DNA from: CAZNPU01 sp964575335
GTDB taxonomy: Bacteria > Planctomycetota > Phycisphaerae > Phycisphaerales > SM1A02
Reading direction: 5' to 3'
Length of the DNA stretch: 64,000 nt
Assembly (NCBI GenBank): GCA_964575335.1
Contig: CAZNPU010000005.1
Span: 1 to 64,000, forward strand
Positions 18,017 through 27,290 of the stretch are shown one piece after another; positions within the stretch are counted from its first letter, which is position 1; each line of letters opens with the position of its first letter. The notes under the pieces were generated by a model. That model saw only the letters and a list, made by a program, of their open reading frames with translations. It was not told the DNA's origin and made no database searches. A program made the position numbers and the translations under genes.

Positions 18017-19702
18017 ATGCAGTCGCTGCAACGGACAATTCAGACCATCATCGAGCAGATGAAGACGCTGCCGCCAACCGCCAAAATGCTGGTTGGCTCG
18101 TTGATGGTGATACTCGTTATGTCGCTGTTTCTGGTGTCGCTGTATGCGGGGCAGCCGGCGCTGGTGCCGCTGGGCCTCAAGAGCACGCTCACGCCCGATG
18201 CTCGCGCAAAGGCGATCAGCTACCTGGAAATGCGCAACATCAAATACAGCGAGGAGGGCGGCGATCTGCTCGTGCCCGCTGAGCAGAAATACACCATCCT
18301 TGCGCAGCTCACCGAGAATCAGCTCATCGACGCCGATCAGATCAACTTTGATCGGCTTATGACCGACGAGAGCCTGATTCGCACCCGCGATCAGAATCGC
18401 CAGCGGTATCTCGTGGCGAAGATGAACGTGCTGAGCAACATGATCAGCCAGATGAACGGCATCGAGCGTGCAACCGTGGTGATCGATCAGCCTGAGGGAA
18501 TCAGCGCGATCGGCAAGTCGCATGTGCCGCCGTCAGCATCGGTGTCGGTTACCACGCGCGGCGGCGAGTTGAACCAGACGCTCGTTGACGCCATCGCGCA
18601 GCTTGTTTCACGTTCGCATGCCGGGCTGAAACCGGAAAACGTCGCCATTGTCGATGCTCGTACCGGTCGGGCCATGCAGGCCCGCACGAACGACCACCTC
18701 ACCGCCAGCCGCTACTTTGACGTCAAGCTTGCTGCGGAAAAGCACGCCAAGAGCACCCTGGAAAGCGTCCTGGGGTTCATTCCCGGCGTGCGTATCGCAG
18801 TGAATGCGCAGGTGGACACCAAAGAAGTGGTGCAGCACACGTCAAAGTTCGGCGACCCGAAGCTGGGGGTGACCGGCGAATCGACGCGCAGCATCACCGG
18901 CACCAACATGGCAGTCGGCGCTGAACCCGGCGTGATGCCCAACACCGGAGCAAGCCTCAGCGGAATGGGGCGGGGCGGATCGCAGCTTGCTGACGAACGC
19001 ACCGAGACAACCGCCATTCCCGTGGTGGATCGAACCAATAGCCAGTTGCGTGATGCACGCGGCTATGCGCTGAAGATCAACGCCACCATCGGCGTACCGC
19101 GTTCGTATTTTGTGCGCCTGTATCAGGAGCGAGCGGGCGATGCGGAAGCGCAGCCTGACCCCGCTGCGCTCGATCAGCTTGTCGAAGCGGAGTCGGAGCG
19201 GTTGCGCGAGTTCATCACGCCGCTGATCGATACCGATGCAGTGGAAGGCGCGATAGCTGGTGTGGTTCGCGTGGAAATGTTCCCCGACTTCGGCGCGGTG
19301 CTGACCAGCGGTTCGCAGCTTGTGCCCGGCGCTGCAGGCGGCGCCGGCGGCATCGGCGGCATAACCGGAGGCGGAGTAAACGATAGCCTTGTGAAGTACG
19401 TGACGCTGGGCGGGTTGGCGGCACTGAGCCTGGTCATGATGTTTCTGATGGTGCGCAAAGCCAACGTTCGTGAAGAATTGCCCACCGCGGCGGAACTGGT
19501 CGGGATGCCGCCTGCGCTGGCCGCTGCCGATTCAGATCTGGTCGGCGAAGCGGACGAAGCGGCGCCTGCGCTGGAAGGCGTGGAATTGAACGATGACGCC
19601 ATTCGGCGCCAGCAGATGCTCGATCAGATCAAGGAGATGGTGACCACCGCGCCGGAAGAAGCAGCGATGTTGCTGCGGCGCTGGATCAAGAGCGAGGTGT
19701 AA
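18017..19702 (+). CDS. fliF: Flagellar MS-ring protein FliF
   Basis: FliF builds the MS ring in the inner membrane, the first assembled part of the flagellum. The 561 residues have a first membrane helix (about 25-47), the periplasmic ring-building region, including FLGFIPG-type VLGFIPGVRIAVNAQVDTKEV, a glycine-rich segment, and a second membrane helix (about 461-477, YVTLGGLAALSLVMMFLMV). The C-terminal tail (QQMLDQIKEMVTTAPEEAAMLLRRWI) is the FliG-binding region. A site gaggcc precedes ATG 18017. Length is typical. Confidence 0.96.
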   Translation: MQSLQRTIQTIIEQMKTLPPTAKMLVGSLMVILVMSLFLVSLYAGQPALVPLGLKSTLTPDARAKAISYLEMRNIKYSEEGGDLLVPAEQKYTILAQLTENQLIDADQINFDRLMTDESLIRTRDQNRQRYLVAKMNVLSNMISQMNGIERATVVIDQPEGISAIGKSHVPPSASVSVTTRGGELNQTLVDAIAQLVSRSHAGLKPENVAIVDARTGRAMQARTNDHLTASRYFDVKLAAEKHAKSTLESVLGFIPGVRIAVNAQVDTKEVVQHTSKFGDPKLGVTGESTRSITGTNMAVGAEPGVMPNTGASLSGMGRGGSQLADERTETTAIPVVDRTNSQLRDARGYALKINATIGVPRSYFVRLYQERAGDAEAQPDPAALDQLVEAESERLREFITPLIDTDAVEGAIAGVVRVEMFPDFGAVLTSGSQLVPGAAGGAGGIGGITGGGVNDSLVKYVTLGGLAALSLVMMFLMVRKANVREELPTAAELVGMPPALAAADSDLVGEADEAAPALEGVELNDDAIRRQQMLDQIKEMVTTAPEEAAMLLRRWIKSEV

Positions 19703-19816
19703 TCGGCGGCTGCTTCCCATCACGCGCTTGTCGGCAGTGAGCGCGATACAGCAGCGAGTCGATGCGAAAGCATGCCGTTGCGTTGACGTGACGTTGGAGG
19801 AATTCTCGAGGACTTT

Positions 19817-20857
19817 ATGGCACATCGCCCCGGACAACGATTACCCAACGACATCAATGAGCTTGACGGCGTGGTCAAGGCGGCGATTCTTCTGCTCACG
19901 CTTGATCAGTCAGCCGCAGGTCTGATGCTCAAGACATTGCCCTCGGAAACGGTTGAAGAAGTGACGCGTGTGCTCGCTTCGCTGGGAGAAATACCGCCGG
20001 AGCTTTCGTTTGCCGTTATTGAAGAGTTCTATAACCTGCGCATGGCGTCACAGCATGTGCGGGAAGGCGGTTTGGATTACGCCAAGAGCCTGCTGAAGGA
20101 TTCGCTTGATCCCAAGGTGGCTGAGCGCGTCATTCAGCAGATTCAGACGCAGGTGCAGCGCACGCCGTTTTCGTTTCTGCAGAAGGCCGAGAGCGAGAAC
20201 CTGCTGACGTTCATTCAGGATGAGCATCCGCAGACGATCGCGCTGATCGTCAGTCACCTGCCGCATCACAAGGCTTCGGAGATTCTGGTGGGCCTGCCGC
20301 CGCAGAAGCAGGTGGAAGTGGTGCGCCGCGTGGCGAACATGGAGCAGACCAACCCCGACGTCATCCGCGAGGTGGAAGCGGGTCTGGAATCGCGGCTATC
20401 CAACATGCTCACGCATTCGATGGAGCGCGTGGGCGGCGTGGAGACGGTGGCGGAGATTCTCAACCTCTGCGATCGCGCAAGCGAAAAGGCGATCATGGAA
20501 GGCATCGAGCAGGAAGACCCCGATCTGGTCGAGCAGATTCGGCGGCTCATGTTCGTCTTTGAGGACATCCTGCTGGTCAACGACAAGGGCATTCAGGCTG
20601 TGCTCAAGGAAGTTGACAATGACGAACTGTGCCTGGCGCTGAAGACCGCCAGCGAACAGCTCAAGGAGAAGATCTTCAGCAACATGTCGGCGCGCGCAGC
20701 CGACTTGATCAAGGAAGACATGCAGTACATGGGGCCGGTGCGGTTGAGCGACGTAGAAGCGGCGCAGCAGCGCATCGTGGACATCGTGCGCCGCCTCGAA
20801 GATTCGGGCGAAATCGTCATCGCCGGCCGCGGCGGCGAGAAAGATATGGTTGTGTGA
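19817..20857 (+). CDS. fliG: Flagellar motor switch protein FliG
   Basis: FliG sits on the cytoplasmic face of the MS ring and receives torque from the stator. The 346 residues include the conserved EHPQT motif (IQDEHPQTIALIVSHL, about 134-149), the middle-domain segment and the C-terminal torque helix region with charged residues (LALKTASEQLKEKIFSNMSARAADLIKEDMQYMGPVRLSDVE). Length matches the family. It follows fliF by 114 bases and precedes fliH. FliM and FliN, its switch partners, are not in the window. Confidence 0.96.
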   Translation: MAHRPGQRLPNDINELDGVVKAAILLLTLDQSAAGLMLKTLPSETVEEVTRVLASLGEIPPELSFAVIEEFYNLRMASQHVREGGLDYAKSLLKDSLDPKVAERVIQQIQTQVQRTPFSFLQKAESENLLTFIQDEHPQTIALIVSHLPHHKASEILVGLPPQKQVEVVRRVANMEQTNPDVIREVEAGLESRLSNMLTHSMERVGGVETVAEILNLCDRASEKAIMEGIEQEDPDLVEQIRRLMFVFEDILLVNDKGIQAVLKEVDNDELCLALKTASEQLKEKIFSNMSARAADLIKEDMQYMGPVRLSDVEAAQQRIVDIVRRLEDSGEIVIAGRGGEKDMVV

Positions 20858-20982
20858 TCGAGATGATCAAAGCAGAACGTTGAAAACAGAAATGAATCTC
20901 GTGTCGAGACGCGTCAGCCGTTTCCGGCGCGCATCGCAGTTGTTTTCTGCTGTTTGCTTTTTGTTTTTCGTTTTTCGCTTCT
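20858..20982 (+). other. T-rich leader before fliH
   Basis: This 125-base gap ends in a run of repeated T-tracts (tttgctttttgtttttcgtttttcgctt pattern, 20940-20980) directly before the fliH start. No stem sits upstream to make it a terminator on the plus strand. A similar pyrimidine tract precedes the GGQ release-factor-like gene at 54087-54140 on the minus strand. Confidence 0.35.
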
Positions 20983-21759
20983 ATGGCTCTCATCAAACAT
21001 GCCAAGTCTGATCGGTTGTTGAAAGACGCGATCGTTCTTGACATGAGCGATCTGGCGCAGCAGGCCCGACGCATGTTGGATAACGCGCGGGCCGAGGCGC
21101 AGCGCATCGTCGAACAGGGCAAGGCTGAGGCGCAGCAGTTGATCGACAGCGCTGACGAGCGAGGCTATGCGCAAGGATTCGAGCGCGGCATGGCTGAAGG
21201 GCGCGAGGCCGGCGAACGTCAGGGGCGCGAGCAGGCCCTGCAGCAGCATGCCCAGCAGCTTGCGACACTCACGCAGCAGTGGACCGCGTCGCTTGAGCAG
21301 TGGGAATCGCAACGGGAAGCGATGTTTCACGATGCAACTGAAGACGTGCTCCGTTTTGCATTTCTTCTGGCTCAGAAGGTGACGCACCGCGTGATTGAGA
21401 GCGATCCGACCGTGGTGCGCGATCAACTGGCCGAAGCGCTCAAACTGCTCAGCCGTCCCAGCGCGGTTGAGGTCGTGGTGAATCCTGAAGATCGCGCGAT
21501 GGCGGAACACGTGCTTCCTGAATTGGCGTCCACCATCGCGCGGTGCGAACACGTGGCCTTGCGTGAGGACGCGTCGATCGCTCGCGGCGGATGCGTGATA
21601 GCCACCGCGGGCGGGCGCATCGATGCCACAATTGAAACGCAGCTTGATCGAATCGCTGAAGTGCTGGTGCCGATGCCGGCGTCGACGCAAGGCGGTGATG
21701 AGAGCGATGGCGAGGACGCAGGCCCATCGGCGAATCTCGATGCAACTGACGACGCATGA
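20983..21759 (+). CDS. fliH: Flagellar assembly protein FliH
   Basis: FliH forms a stalk that holds the export ATPase FliI at the export gate. The 258 residues have a long charged coiled coil (about 20-110, rich in Ala, Glu, Gln and Arg, including the Gly-x3-Gly pattern ERGYAQGFERGMAEGREAGERQG) and a C-terminal globular part typical of FliH (VTHRVIESDPTVVRDQLAEALKLL, EDRAMAEHVLPEL). The stop overlaps the fliI start (ATGA, 21756-21759), giving translational coupling with its partner. Confidence 0.92.
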   Translation: MALIKHAKSDRLLKDAIVLDMSDLAQQARRMLDNARAEAQRIVEQGKAEAQQLIDSADERGYAQGFERGMAEGREAGERQGREQALQQHAQQLATLTQQWTASLEQWESQREAMFHDATEDVLRFAFLLAQKVTHRVIESDPTVVRDQLAEALKLLSRPSAVEVVVNPEDRAMAEHVLPELASTIARCEHVALREDASIARGGCVIATAGGRIDATIETQLDRIAEVLVPMPASTQGGDESDGEDAGPSANLDATDDA

Positions 21760-23165
21760 CCGTACTGGATTCGACCATTCAGTCACTCGAACAGTTCCAG
21801 ACGCGGGAAATCGTCGGCACGGTGGCGGCTGTGCGCGGCCTGAGTTTGCTGGTGGATGATCTGCCTGCGCCTATCGGTTCGCTGGTGCGACTGGAGCCGT
21901 CGCGACATCGTACAGCTCCGACACCACAGTCGCTGCGCGGCGAGGTGGTGGGGTTCGATGGCCCGCGCAGCATCGTCATGCTGTTGAATGCAAATTCCGG
22001 CATCGCGCCCGGCACAATGGTGATCGCAGAACAAACCGCCCAGAGCGTGCAGGTTGGCGAATCGCTGCTCGGACGAGTGATTGACGGGTTAGGCCGCGTG
22101 ATCGACGGCGGGCGACGCCCTATCAACACTGTTGCCCGCCCGCTGCTGGCTGTGCCAACTCTCGCGCTGCGGCGGAGGCGAATTGACGAGCCACTGCCGA
22201 CCGGCGTGCGCGTGATCGACGGGATGCTCACGATGGGCAAGGGCCAGCGCATCGGCATCTTTGCCGGTCCGGGCGTGGGCAAATCGACATTGGTCGGTGC
22301 GATTGCGCGGAACACCGCTGCTGATGTGAACGTGATCGGTTTGATCGGCGAGCGCGGCCGCGAGGTGCGCGACTTCATCGAACATTCGCTGGGGCCGGAA
22401 GGATTGGCCCGTTCAGTTGTGGTGGTGGCCACGGGCGATGAATCACCGCTGCTGCGAGTGCGCGCTGCACTGGTGGCGACTGCGGTGGCGGAGTACTTCC
22501 GCGATCGCGGCGCGGATGTGATGCTGATGATGGATTCCATAACGCGCTTCGCCCAGGCTCAGCGCCAGATCGGTCTGAACGTTGGCGAGCAGCCCGCCAC
22601 CAAGGGCTACACGCCCTCCGTTTTCGCCATGCTGCCGGCGCTGCTGGAGCGGGCCGGCGCGGTGGAGAGCGGCGGTTCGATTACCGGCTTGTATGCGGTG
22701 CTGGTGGAAGGCGACGATTTCAACGAGCCGATTTCCGACGCGGCGCGAGGCATTCTCGACGGCCATATTTCGCTTTCACGCAAGCTGGCATCGCGAGGTC
22801 ATTATCCGGCAGTTGATGTGCTTGATTCAATTTCGCGCGTCGCCAACGATGTGTGCGATCAGCATCACATTGCGGCGCGGCGGAGCGTGCTGCAATTGAT
22901 TGCAGCGTATGCCGATGTGGAAGAACTGATCAATATCGGCGCCTACGCCAGAGGTTCGAACCCCACCTGCGACGTGGCGATTTCGATGAAGCAGGCCATT
23001 GATGCGTTTCTGCAGCAGTCAACGTCGGAGAAAGCGGCGTATCCGCACACCTGTCGCTCGCTTCTGGAGCTGGCGGCAGCGGCGCAGCAGGAGTTCAGTC
23101 AACGTGCAGCCCGCGCCAATGCACAAGGCGCATCGGCGTCACCGCCGTCATCGCGCAAGTCATGA
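21756..23165 (+). CDS. fliI: Flagellum-specific ATP synthase FliI
   Basis: FliI is the hexameric ATPase of the flagellar type III export apparatus, related to F1 beta. The 469 residues contain Walker A (GPGVGKST, about 169-176), the catalytic glutamate region (IGLIGERGREVRDFIE), Walker B (DVMLMMDSITRFAQAQRQIGL) and the ending block GAYARGSNPTCDVAI. Length is typical. It overlaps fliH by four bases and is followed by fliJ after about 90 bases. Confidence 0.97.
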   Translation: MTVLDSTIQSLEQFQTREIVGTVAAVRGLSLLVDDLPAPIGSLVRLEPSRHRTAPTPQSLRGEVVGFDGPRSIVMLLNANSGIAPGTMVIAEQTAQSVQVGESLLGRVIDGLGRVIDGGRRPINTVARPLLAVPTLALRRRRIDEPLPTGVRVIDGMLTMGKGQRIGIFAGPGVGKSTLVGAIARNTAADVNVIGLIGERGREVRDFIEHSLGPEGLARSVVVVATGDESPLLRVRAALVATAVAEYFRDRGADVMLMMDSITRFAQAQRQIGLNVGEQPATKGYTPSVFAMLPALLERAGAVESGGSITGLYAVLVEGDDFNEPISDAARGILDGHISLSRKLASRGHYPAVDVLDSISRVANDVCDQHHIAARRSVLQLIAAYADVEELINIGAYARGSNPTCDVAISMKQAIDAFLQQSTSEKAAYPHTCRSLLELAAAAQQEFSQRAARANAQGASASPPSSRKS

Positions 23166-23256
23166 TGCATGTCATGCAATTGGAATTGCCCTGGTTTTGT
23201 TGCTGACGATTCGTTACCCCATGCACACGCACGCCAACTTCATTCACGGATAAGCG

Positions 23257-23724
23257 ATGGCCAAGTTCAAGTTTCCACTGGAACCGTTGTTGAAGGCTCG
23301 TCGCATGACCGAGCAGCAAAAGCAGCGCGCCGTGGCGGTAATTGAGCAGGAACGCTTGCGGCTGGAGGAAAACCTGCGTCATCAGCAGGCGGTCATCGCT
23401 GAGGGCAAGCGGAGCTTGAAGGCGAGCATGGTGGGACAGCTTGATGTGCAGCAGTTGCGCATGCACGCTGCGTCATCGCTGCACGTGATGCGCAAAGCCC
23501 AGCGCGTGGTGCTGGAGCTGGCGGGCGTGCATCGCCGATTGGAAGCGGCAAGGAGTGAACTGATCGAAGCGGCGCGCAATCGACGGGCCGTCGAACTGCT
23601 GCGTGAACGTCGATTTGAGCAATGGAAGGCGGCGCTGAACAAAGCGGAGGTCAATGCGATGGATGAGCTTGCGGTGATCGCTGCTGCCCGTCAGTCGGAA
23701 CAACACAAGGAGCAGCCGGGATGA
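23257..23724 (+). CDS. fliJ: Flagellar FliJ family protein
   Basis: FliJ is a small coiled-coil protein that enters the FliI ring and links it to the export gate. The 155 residues are helical and charged, starting KFKFPLEPLLKARRMTEQQKQRAVAVIEQERLRLEE, the usual FliJ opening. It directly follows fliI, and its stop overlaps the next start (23721-23724). Confidence 0.88.
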   Translation: MAKFKFPLEPLLKARRMTEQQKQRAVAVIEQERLRLEENLRHQQAVIAEGKRSLKASMVGQLDVQQLRMHAASSLHVMRKAQRVVLELAGVHRRLEAARSELIEAARNRRAVELLRERRFEQWKAALNKAEVNAMDELAVIAAARQSEQHKEQPG

Positions 23725-24455
23725 GAACGCTTTGGAACGTGCTCAGTTTTCTCGCGGTGGTACACCTGCTGGCGTTGTTGATGGTGGTGGTATGGCTGTG
23801 GCAAAGCCAGCGCCTTGATGCTGAGCGACTGGCCAGCGTGCGCGAGACATTCGCCATGACGATTCCCGAAGCGCAGGCTGCAGCTGCGAAAGCCGAAGCG
23901 CAGGCGAATGCTGAGCGTCAACGCCAGATTGAAGAGGCACGACGGGCCGATCCGCAACTGGACAGCGTTTCTCAAATTCAGCACGTTTCGCTGGCGCGTC
24001 GCCAGGAAGATCAGACGCGGCGCCGGCTGGCTGATGAGAAACGCATGCTGCAGCAGCAGCTTGATGAGGCGACCGCCGAGCTGGAGAGTCGTCGCGCCGA
24101 GCTTGAGCAGCTTCGGGCAGGCTGGTCGAACCAGGCAGAAGCGCAGCAGCAGCGCAGAGCTGACGAGCAGTTTTTGCAGGCGGTGCGGTTGCTGGAACAA
24201 ATTGCGCCCAAGCAGGGCAAGCGCATTTTGATGGGGTTGATCGCTGACGGTCAGATGGATCAGGCGGTTGCGTATCTGAAAGCGATGAATCAACGGGCTG
24301 CGAGCAAGATCCTTCGCGAGTTCAAAACTGAAGCGGAAAGTGCTTTGGCAACGGAATTGCTGGAGAGACTTCGGACCTTTGGCCTTGCCCAGGATGGCGA
24401 GGCCAGCGGATCCGAGGATGCCCGCAATGCAAACCGTTCTGCCAACGCCCAGTAG
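23721..24455 (+). CDS. MotE/YlxF-like flagellar protein with MgtE-N-like domain
   Basis: A 244-residue protein with an N-terminal membrane helix (about 8-28, FLAVVHLLALLMVVVWLW), a long coiled coil (about 45-150) and a C-terminal helical domain (LLEQIAPKQGKRILMGLIADGQMDQAVAYLKAMNQRAASKIL) resembling the MgtE N domain. This layout fits MotE/YlxF proteins; YlxF lies at the same place, between fliJ and fliK, in Bacillus. MotE chaperones a motility protein in rhizobia. Its exact role here is unknown. It overlaps fliJ by four bases and the start of fliK by up to 38. Confidence 0.8.
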   Translation: MRTLWNVLSFLAVVHLLALLMVVVWLWQSQRLDAERLASVRETFAMTIPEAQAAAAKAEAQANAERQRQIEEARRADPQLDSVSQIQHVSLARRQEDQTRRRLADEKRMLQQQLDEATAELESRRAELEQLRAGWSNQAEAQQQRRADEQFLQAVRLLEQIAPKQGKRILMGLIADGQMDQAVAYLKAMNQRAASKILREFKTEAESALATELLERLRTFGLAQDGEASGSEDARNANRSANAQ

Positions 24456-26154
24456 CTTCCCGTCAGCAGCGCTGAACCCGCCGGTTCAATCCATCGCCGG
24501 TTCCAATGGCCAACGCGCTTCCGGCGCCGATGCCCAGCCGCTGTTCAGGCAAGTGCTCGGTGAAGCGTCGCCCAGGCACAATCAAACGAAAGAGCCGCAA
24601 AAATCCGGCGAAAACACGCGTTCGACAAGCACGCCACCGACCGGTCAGCCCGGCCCGTCCATTCCAGATAAGCCGAGTTCACAACAGCAGTCTGTGTCGA
24701 ATGAATCCACGCTGGATGATGTGAGCGTCGATACACTGCCGCACGTAGAAGCGGAACCTGCGCTGGTTGAAGCAGAGCCGGTAATGACGCCGGTGTCATG
24801 GGATTTTACAGTTGAGGGGGGCAATGCCAATGTTGCGCCTGACGCGCAGCAAATTCTTCACGAAGCGCAAGTTCCGCCGTCAGACGATGACGTTGCGCAG
24901 CACGCTGTCGGTCGAGTGCAGGAAAATCATTCCGCATCATCTTCGTCACAGCCGATTCCGGATCGTCCCCTGCCCGCGGACAATTCGCCGCTGCCGACGA
25001 ATCTCGATGAAACATCCAACCTGCGTGTTGCCGCTGCGGCACAGGCCGACACCAGCTCAGATGCGAAGAACATCCATTCACCGCAAGCAGCAGCCGCAGC
25101 CCCTGAGTCAGCTCCATCTGCAGCGCGTGCTGCTCAAGGTGATCAGCCACGTGAGCAGACATATACAGAAACCGGCCGATCGACGATTCCGGTCAATAAC
25201 CATCCGGCAGACAGTCAGCCGGCAGACAGCCAGTCTGCATCGGCAGGTGCGATTCGAGAAGGTTTTTTTCGTGAACCCGATGTCACACCGCCAGCGAATG
25301 TGAATTGGCGCGCAGCCGCAGCGCAGCAGACTTCTCCACCTGCATCATCAGCAGCCGAGCGCACAGACGCTGCCGTTGCGGTGCAGCAGGATCGATCTGT
25401 CGACACCAAAGCCAATGCTCAGGCGTCAATGCCGGCGTTCAATCACCAGAGCGAGGACAGCTCGCTCCTGCCCGCTGCTGCGCGAGCCCTGCAGGTAGAA
25501 ACTGCGGTGCGACTGGAAAATGCAACAGGACAAACCGCAGGCGCAGAGCAGCTTGACCGTCCTGCGACGCAGTCGATCGGGAGCAGTCAACTGGCGAACG
25601 CAGCGCAGGCTGCCAGCACCAGCGCAAGCGGCGGCGAGGCGAATGCAACATCATTCACGCAGCACGATGCTGACGCAGAATCATCTCCATTTGCCAGCCG
25701 CATCATGCGCGGCCTGACCGCAATGATCAACCAGCGCGGCGGAGCGATGAACATGCGGCTCGATCCACCGGAACTCGGCACGCTTCGCGTGCAGATGACC
25801 ATTGCCCGCGGCATGGTGGCGGCGGAATTTCACGCCAGCACGCAGCAGGCACGCGCCTTGCTGGATCAACACATGACCATGCTGCGAACCGCACTCGAAA
25901 ACCAGGGTCTGACGGTCGACCGGCTCACCGTGCAGCTTTCGCAGGGCCAGTCGCAGCATTTCATGCGTGATGATTCAAACGCGAACGCCGGCGATCACGA
26001 CCAGCGCTCACACCATGATGCAGCAGGCGGTGAAAGCCGCGGCCGTCATGAGCATTCCGGCGACGATCAACCGCCGCCGCGTCGCACCGTGTCATTCGCC
26101 AGCCTGTTTGGTTCTGAAGCGCACGGTTTTTCCGCCGCACTCGGCCTCGAATAA
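24418..26154 (+). CDS. fliK: Flagellar hook-length control protein FliK
   Basis: FliK measures hook length and switches export specificity. The protein of about 578 residues has a long low-complexity part rich in Ala, Ser, Gln, Pro and Thr (to about 410), then the conserved Flg_hook domain (MRLDPPELGTLRVQMTIARGMVAAEFHA, LTVDRLTVQLSQ). A His-rich tail follows. A 15-base tandem duplication encodes PADSQ twice. ATG 24418 or 24427 is likely; both lie inside the end of the preceding gene. It is longer than enteric FliK (about 405 residues), as is common in other phyla. Confidence 0.9.
   Translation: MPAMQTVLPTPSSFPSAALNPPVQSIAGSNGQRASGADAQPLFRQVLGEASPRHNQTKEPQKSGENTRSTSTPPTGQPGPSIPDKPSSQQQSVSNESTLDDVSVDTLPHVEAEPALVEAEPVMTPVSWDFTVEGGNANVAPDAQQILHEAQVPPSDDDVAQHAVGRVQENHSASSSSQPIPDRPLPADNSPLPTNLDETSNLRVAAAAQADTSSDAKNIHSPQAAAAAPESAPSAARAAQGDQPREQTYTETGRSTIPVNNHPADSQPADSQSASAGAIREGFFREPDVTPPANVNWRAAAAQQTSPPASSAAERTDAAVAVQQDRSVDTKANAQASMPAFNHQSEDSSLLPAAARALQVETAVRLENATGQTAGAEQLDRPATQSIGSSQLANAAQAASTSASGGEANATSFTQHDADAESSPFASRIMRGLTAMINQRGGAMNMRLDPPELGTLRVQMTIARGMVAAEFHASTQQARALLDQHMTMLRTALENQGLTVDRLTVQLSQGQSQHFMRDDSNANAGDHDQRSHHDAAGGESRGRHEHSGDDQPPPRRTVSFASLFGSEAHGFSAALGLE
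25204..25233 (+). repeat. 15-base tandem duplication inside fliK
   Basis: Two copies of ccggcagacagYcag lie head to tail, differing at one base. They encode a repeated PADSQ unit in the low-complexity part of FliK and keep the frame. Confidence 0.7.
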
Positions 26155-26174
26155 CCCCAAGGACCTGATCGATC

Positions 26175-26636
26175 ATGACTGAGATCAATCCCACAGCCTC
26201 CAGCTTGACTGGGCAGCGAAATGTGGCCAACCGATTCAGCGAGATGTCCTCCGAGGACTTCATCCGCATCATGTTTACCGAGTTGTCCAATCAGGATCCG
26301 TTTTCACCCAACGATTCTGCTGCGCTGCTCAATCAGCTCAATTCAATTCGCTCGATCGAATCAGACATCAGGCTCACCGAGCATCTGAAATCGCTTGTGT
26401 TTGAAAATCAGCTTGCCTCGGCCAGCGGGATGATCGGCAAGTTCATCGGCGGAATGACCGAGGACAACTTCCGGGTGGCGGGATATGTGGTGTCGGTAAT
26501 TCGCCAGGGCGACCATGTGCATCTGGAGCTTGATGGTGGCTGGCTTGTGCCGATCGATGGCGTCGAAACGGTCATCGACCCGAGCCTGTTGGAAGGCCAG
26601 CAGCCAGCCGATACGACCCCGCCGGGCGACGAATAA
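26175..26636 (+). CDS. flgD: Flagellar hook assembly scaffold FlgD (short form)
   Basis: FlgD caps the growing hook. The 153-residue protein has the conserved N-terminal motif (FIRIMFTELSNQDPFSPNDSAALLNQL, about 29-55) that directs export and assembly, and then a short beta-rich remainder (GYVVSVIRQGDHVHLELDGGWLVPIDGVETV). E. coli FlgD has 231 residues; the Ig-like and most of the Tudor-like part appears reduced here. It follows fliK by 20 bases. Confidence 0.9.
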   Translation: MTEINPTASSLTGQRNVANRFSEMSSEDFIRIMFTELSNQDPFSPNDSAALLNQLNSIRSIESDIRLTEHLKSLVFENQLASASGMIGKFIGGMTEDNFRVAGYVVSVIRQGDHVHLELDGGWLVPIDGVETVIDPSLLEGQQPADTTPPGDE

Positions 26637-26674
26637 CCTGCATTCTTTGCTGCGATTTTGTTCATTGGAATCCG

Positions 26675-27214
26675 ATGGCCATCAACGCTTCACATCTGCT
26701 TAAGCTGCTTGAACCGGCGGTTCGACCGGGGCAGCCCAGCGTGCCGCAACCGGCATCACGCCTGCCGCTGGAGTCGCAGAGCTTTGATCAACTGCTTGCG
26801 CTGGCATCAACGGGCGCGCTGCAGAGCGGCAGACAGATTGAACTGGCATTTGAGCCTGATCCTCCGCTTGACGCTCAGCAGCTTGAGCGGCTCGCCGCCG
26901 CTGCCGATCAGGCTGAGGCTGCCGGCGCAACGCAGGCCCTGATGCTGATTGATGGACGCGGCTTCATGCTCGATGTGCAGTCGCGCACGCTCATGGCAGA
27001 GCTGAGCGGCGATCCAGCCACGCGCGTGATGCGCATTGATGCTGCGGTCTTTGTGCCGAGCATTGACGAGGAGCTTGCAGTTAGCCGCATTGCCATGCCG
27101 GGCAGCGGGTTGCTGCCTGCCGGGGTACTGGAGCAATTGCAATCAGCACTGAATAAAGACGAGAGCGCATCCGTCGATGCGCCTCGCTCAGCGGCGCATC
27201 GTGCGACTGGCTGA
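26675..27214 (+). CDS. Flagellar operon protein (TIGR02530-like)
   Basis: A 179-residue protein located between flgD and flgE. The central part (IELAFEPDPPLDAQQLERLAAAADQAEAAGATQALMLIDGRGFMLDVQSRTLMAEL) follows the pattern of the small flagellar operon protein TIGR02530 that occupies the same place in Firmicutes and other phyla. That family is usually about 120 residues; here both ends are longer. Function is unknown; a role in hook assembly is inferred from position. Confidence 0.75.
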   Translation: MAINASHLLKLLEPAVRPGQPSVPQPASRLPLESQSFDQLLALASTGALQSGRQIELAFEPDPPLDAQQLERLAAAADQAEAAGATQALMLIDGRGFMLDVQSRTLMAELSGDPATRVMRIDAAVFVPSIDEELAVSRIAMPGSGLLPAGVLEQLQSALNKDESASVDAPRSAAHRATG

Positions 27215-27290
27215 GCAAGTTCGCATGTTTCATTGACCAACGAACCCGAATTGTGATCTTCGGTTCTTTCGATTCAACGGAGCAATTTTC

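Noticed and set aside
22950..22966. tRNA T-arm-like sequence (ggttcgaaccccacc)
   Set aside because: It codes for the conserved ARGSNP segment of FliI, and no tRNA fold surrounds it.
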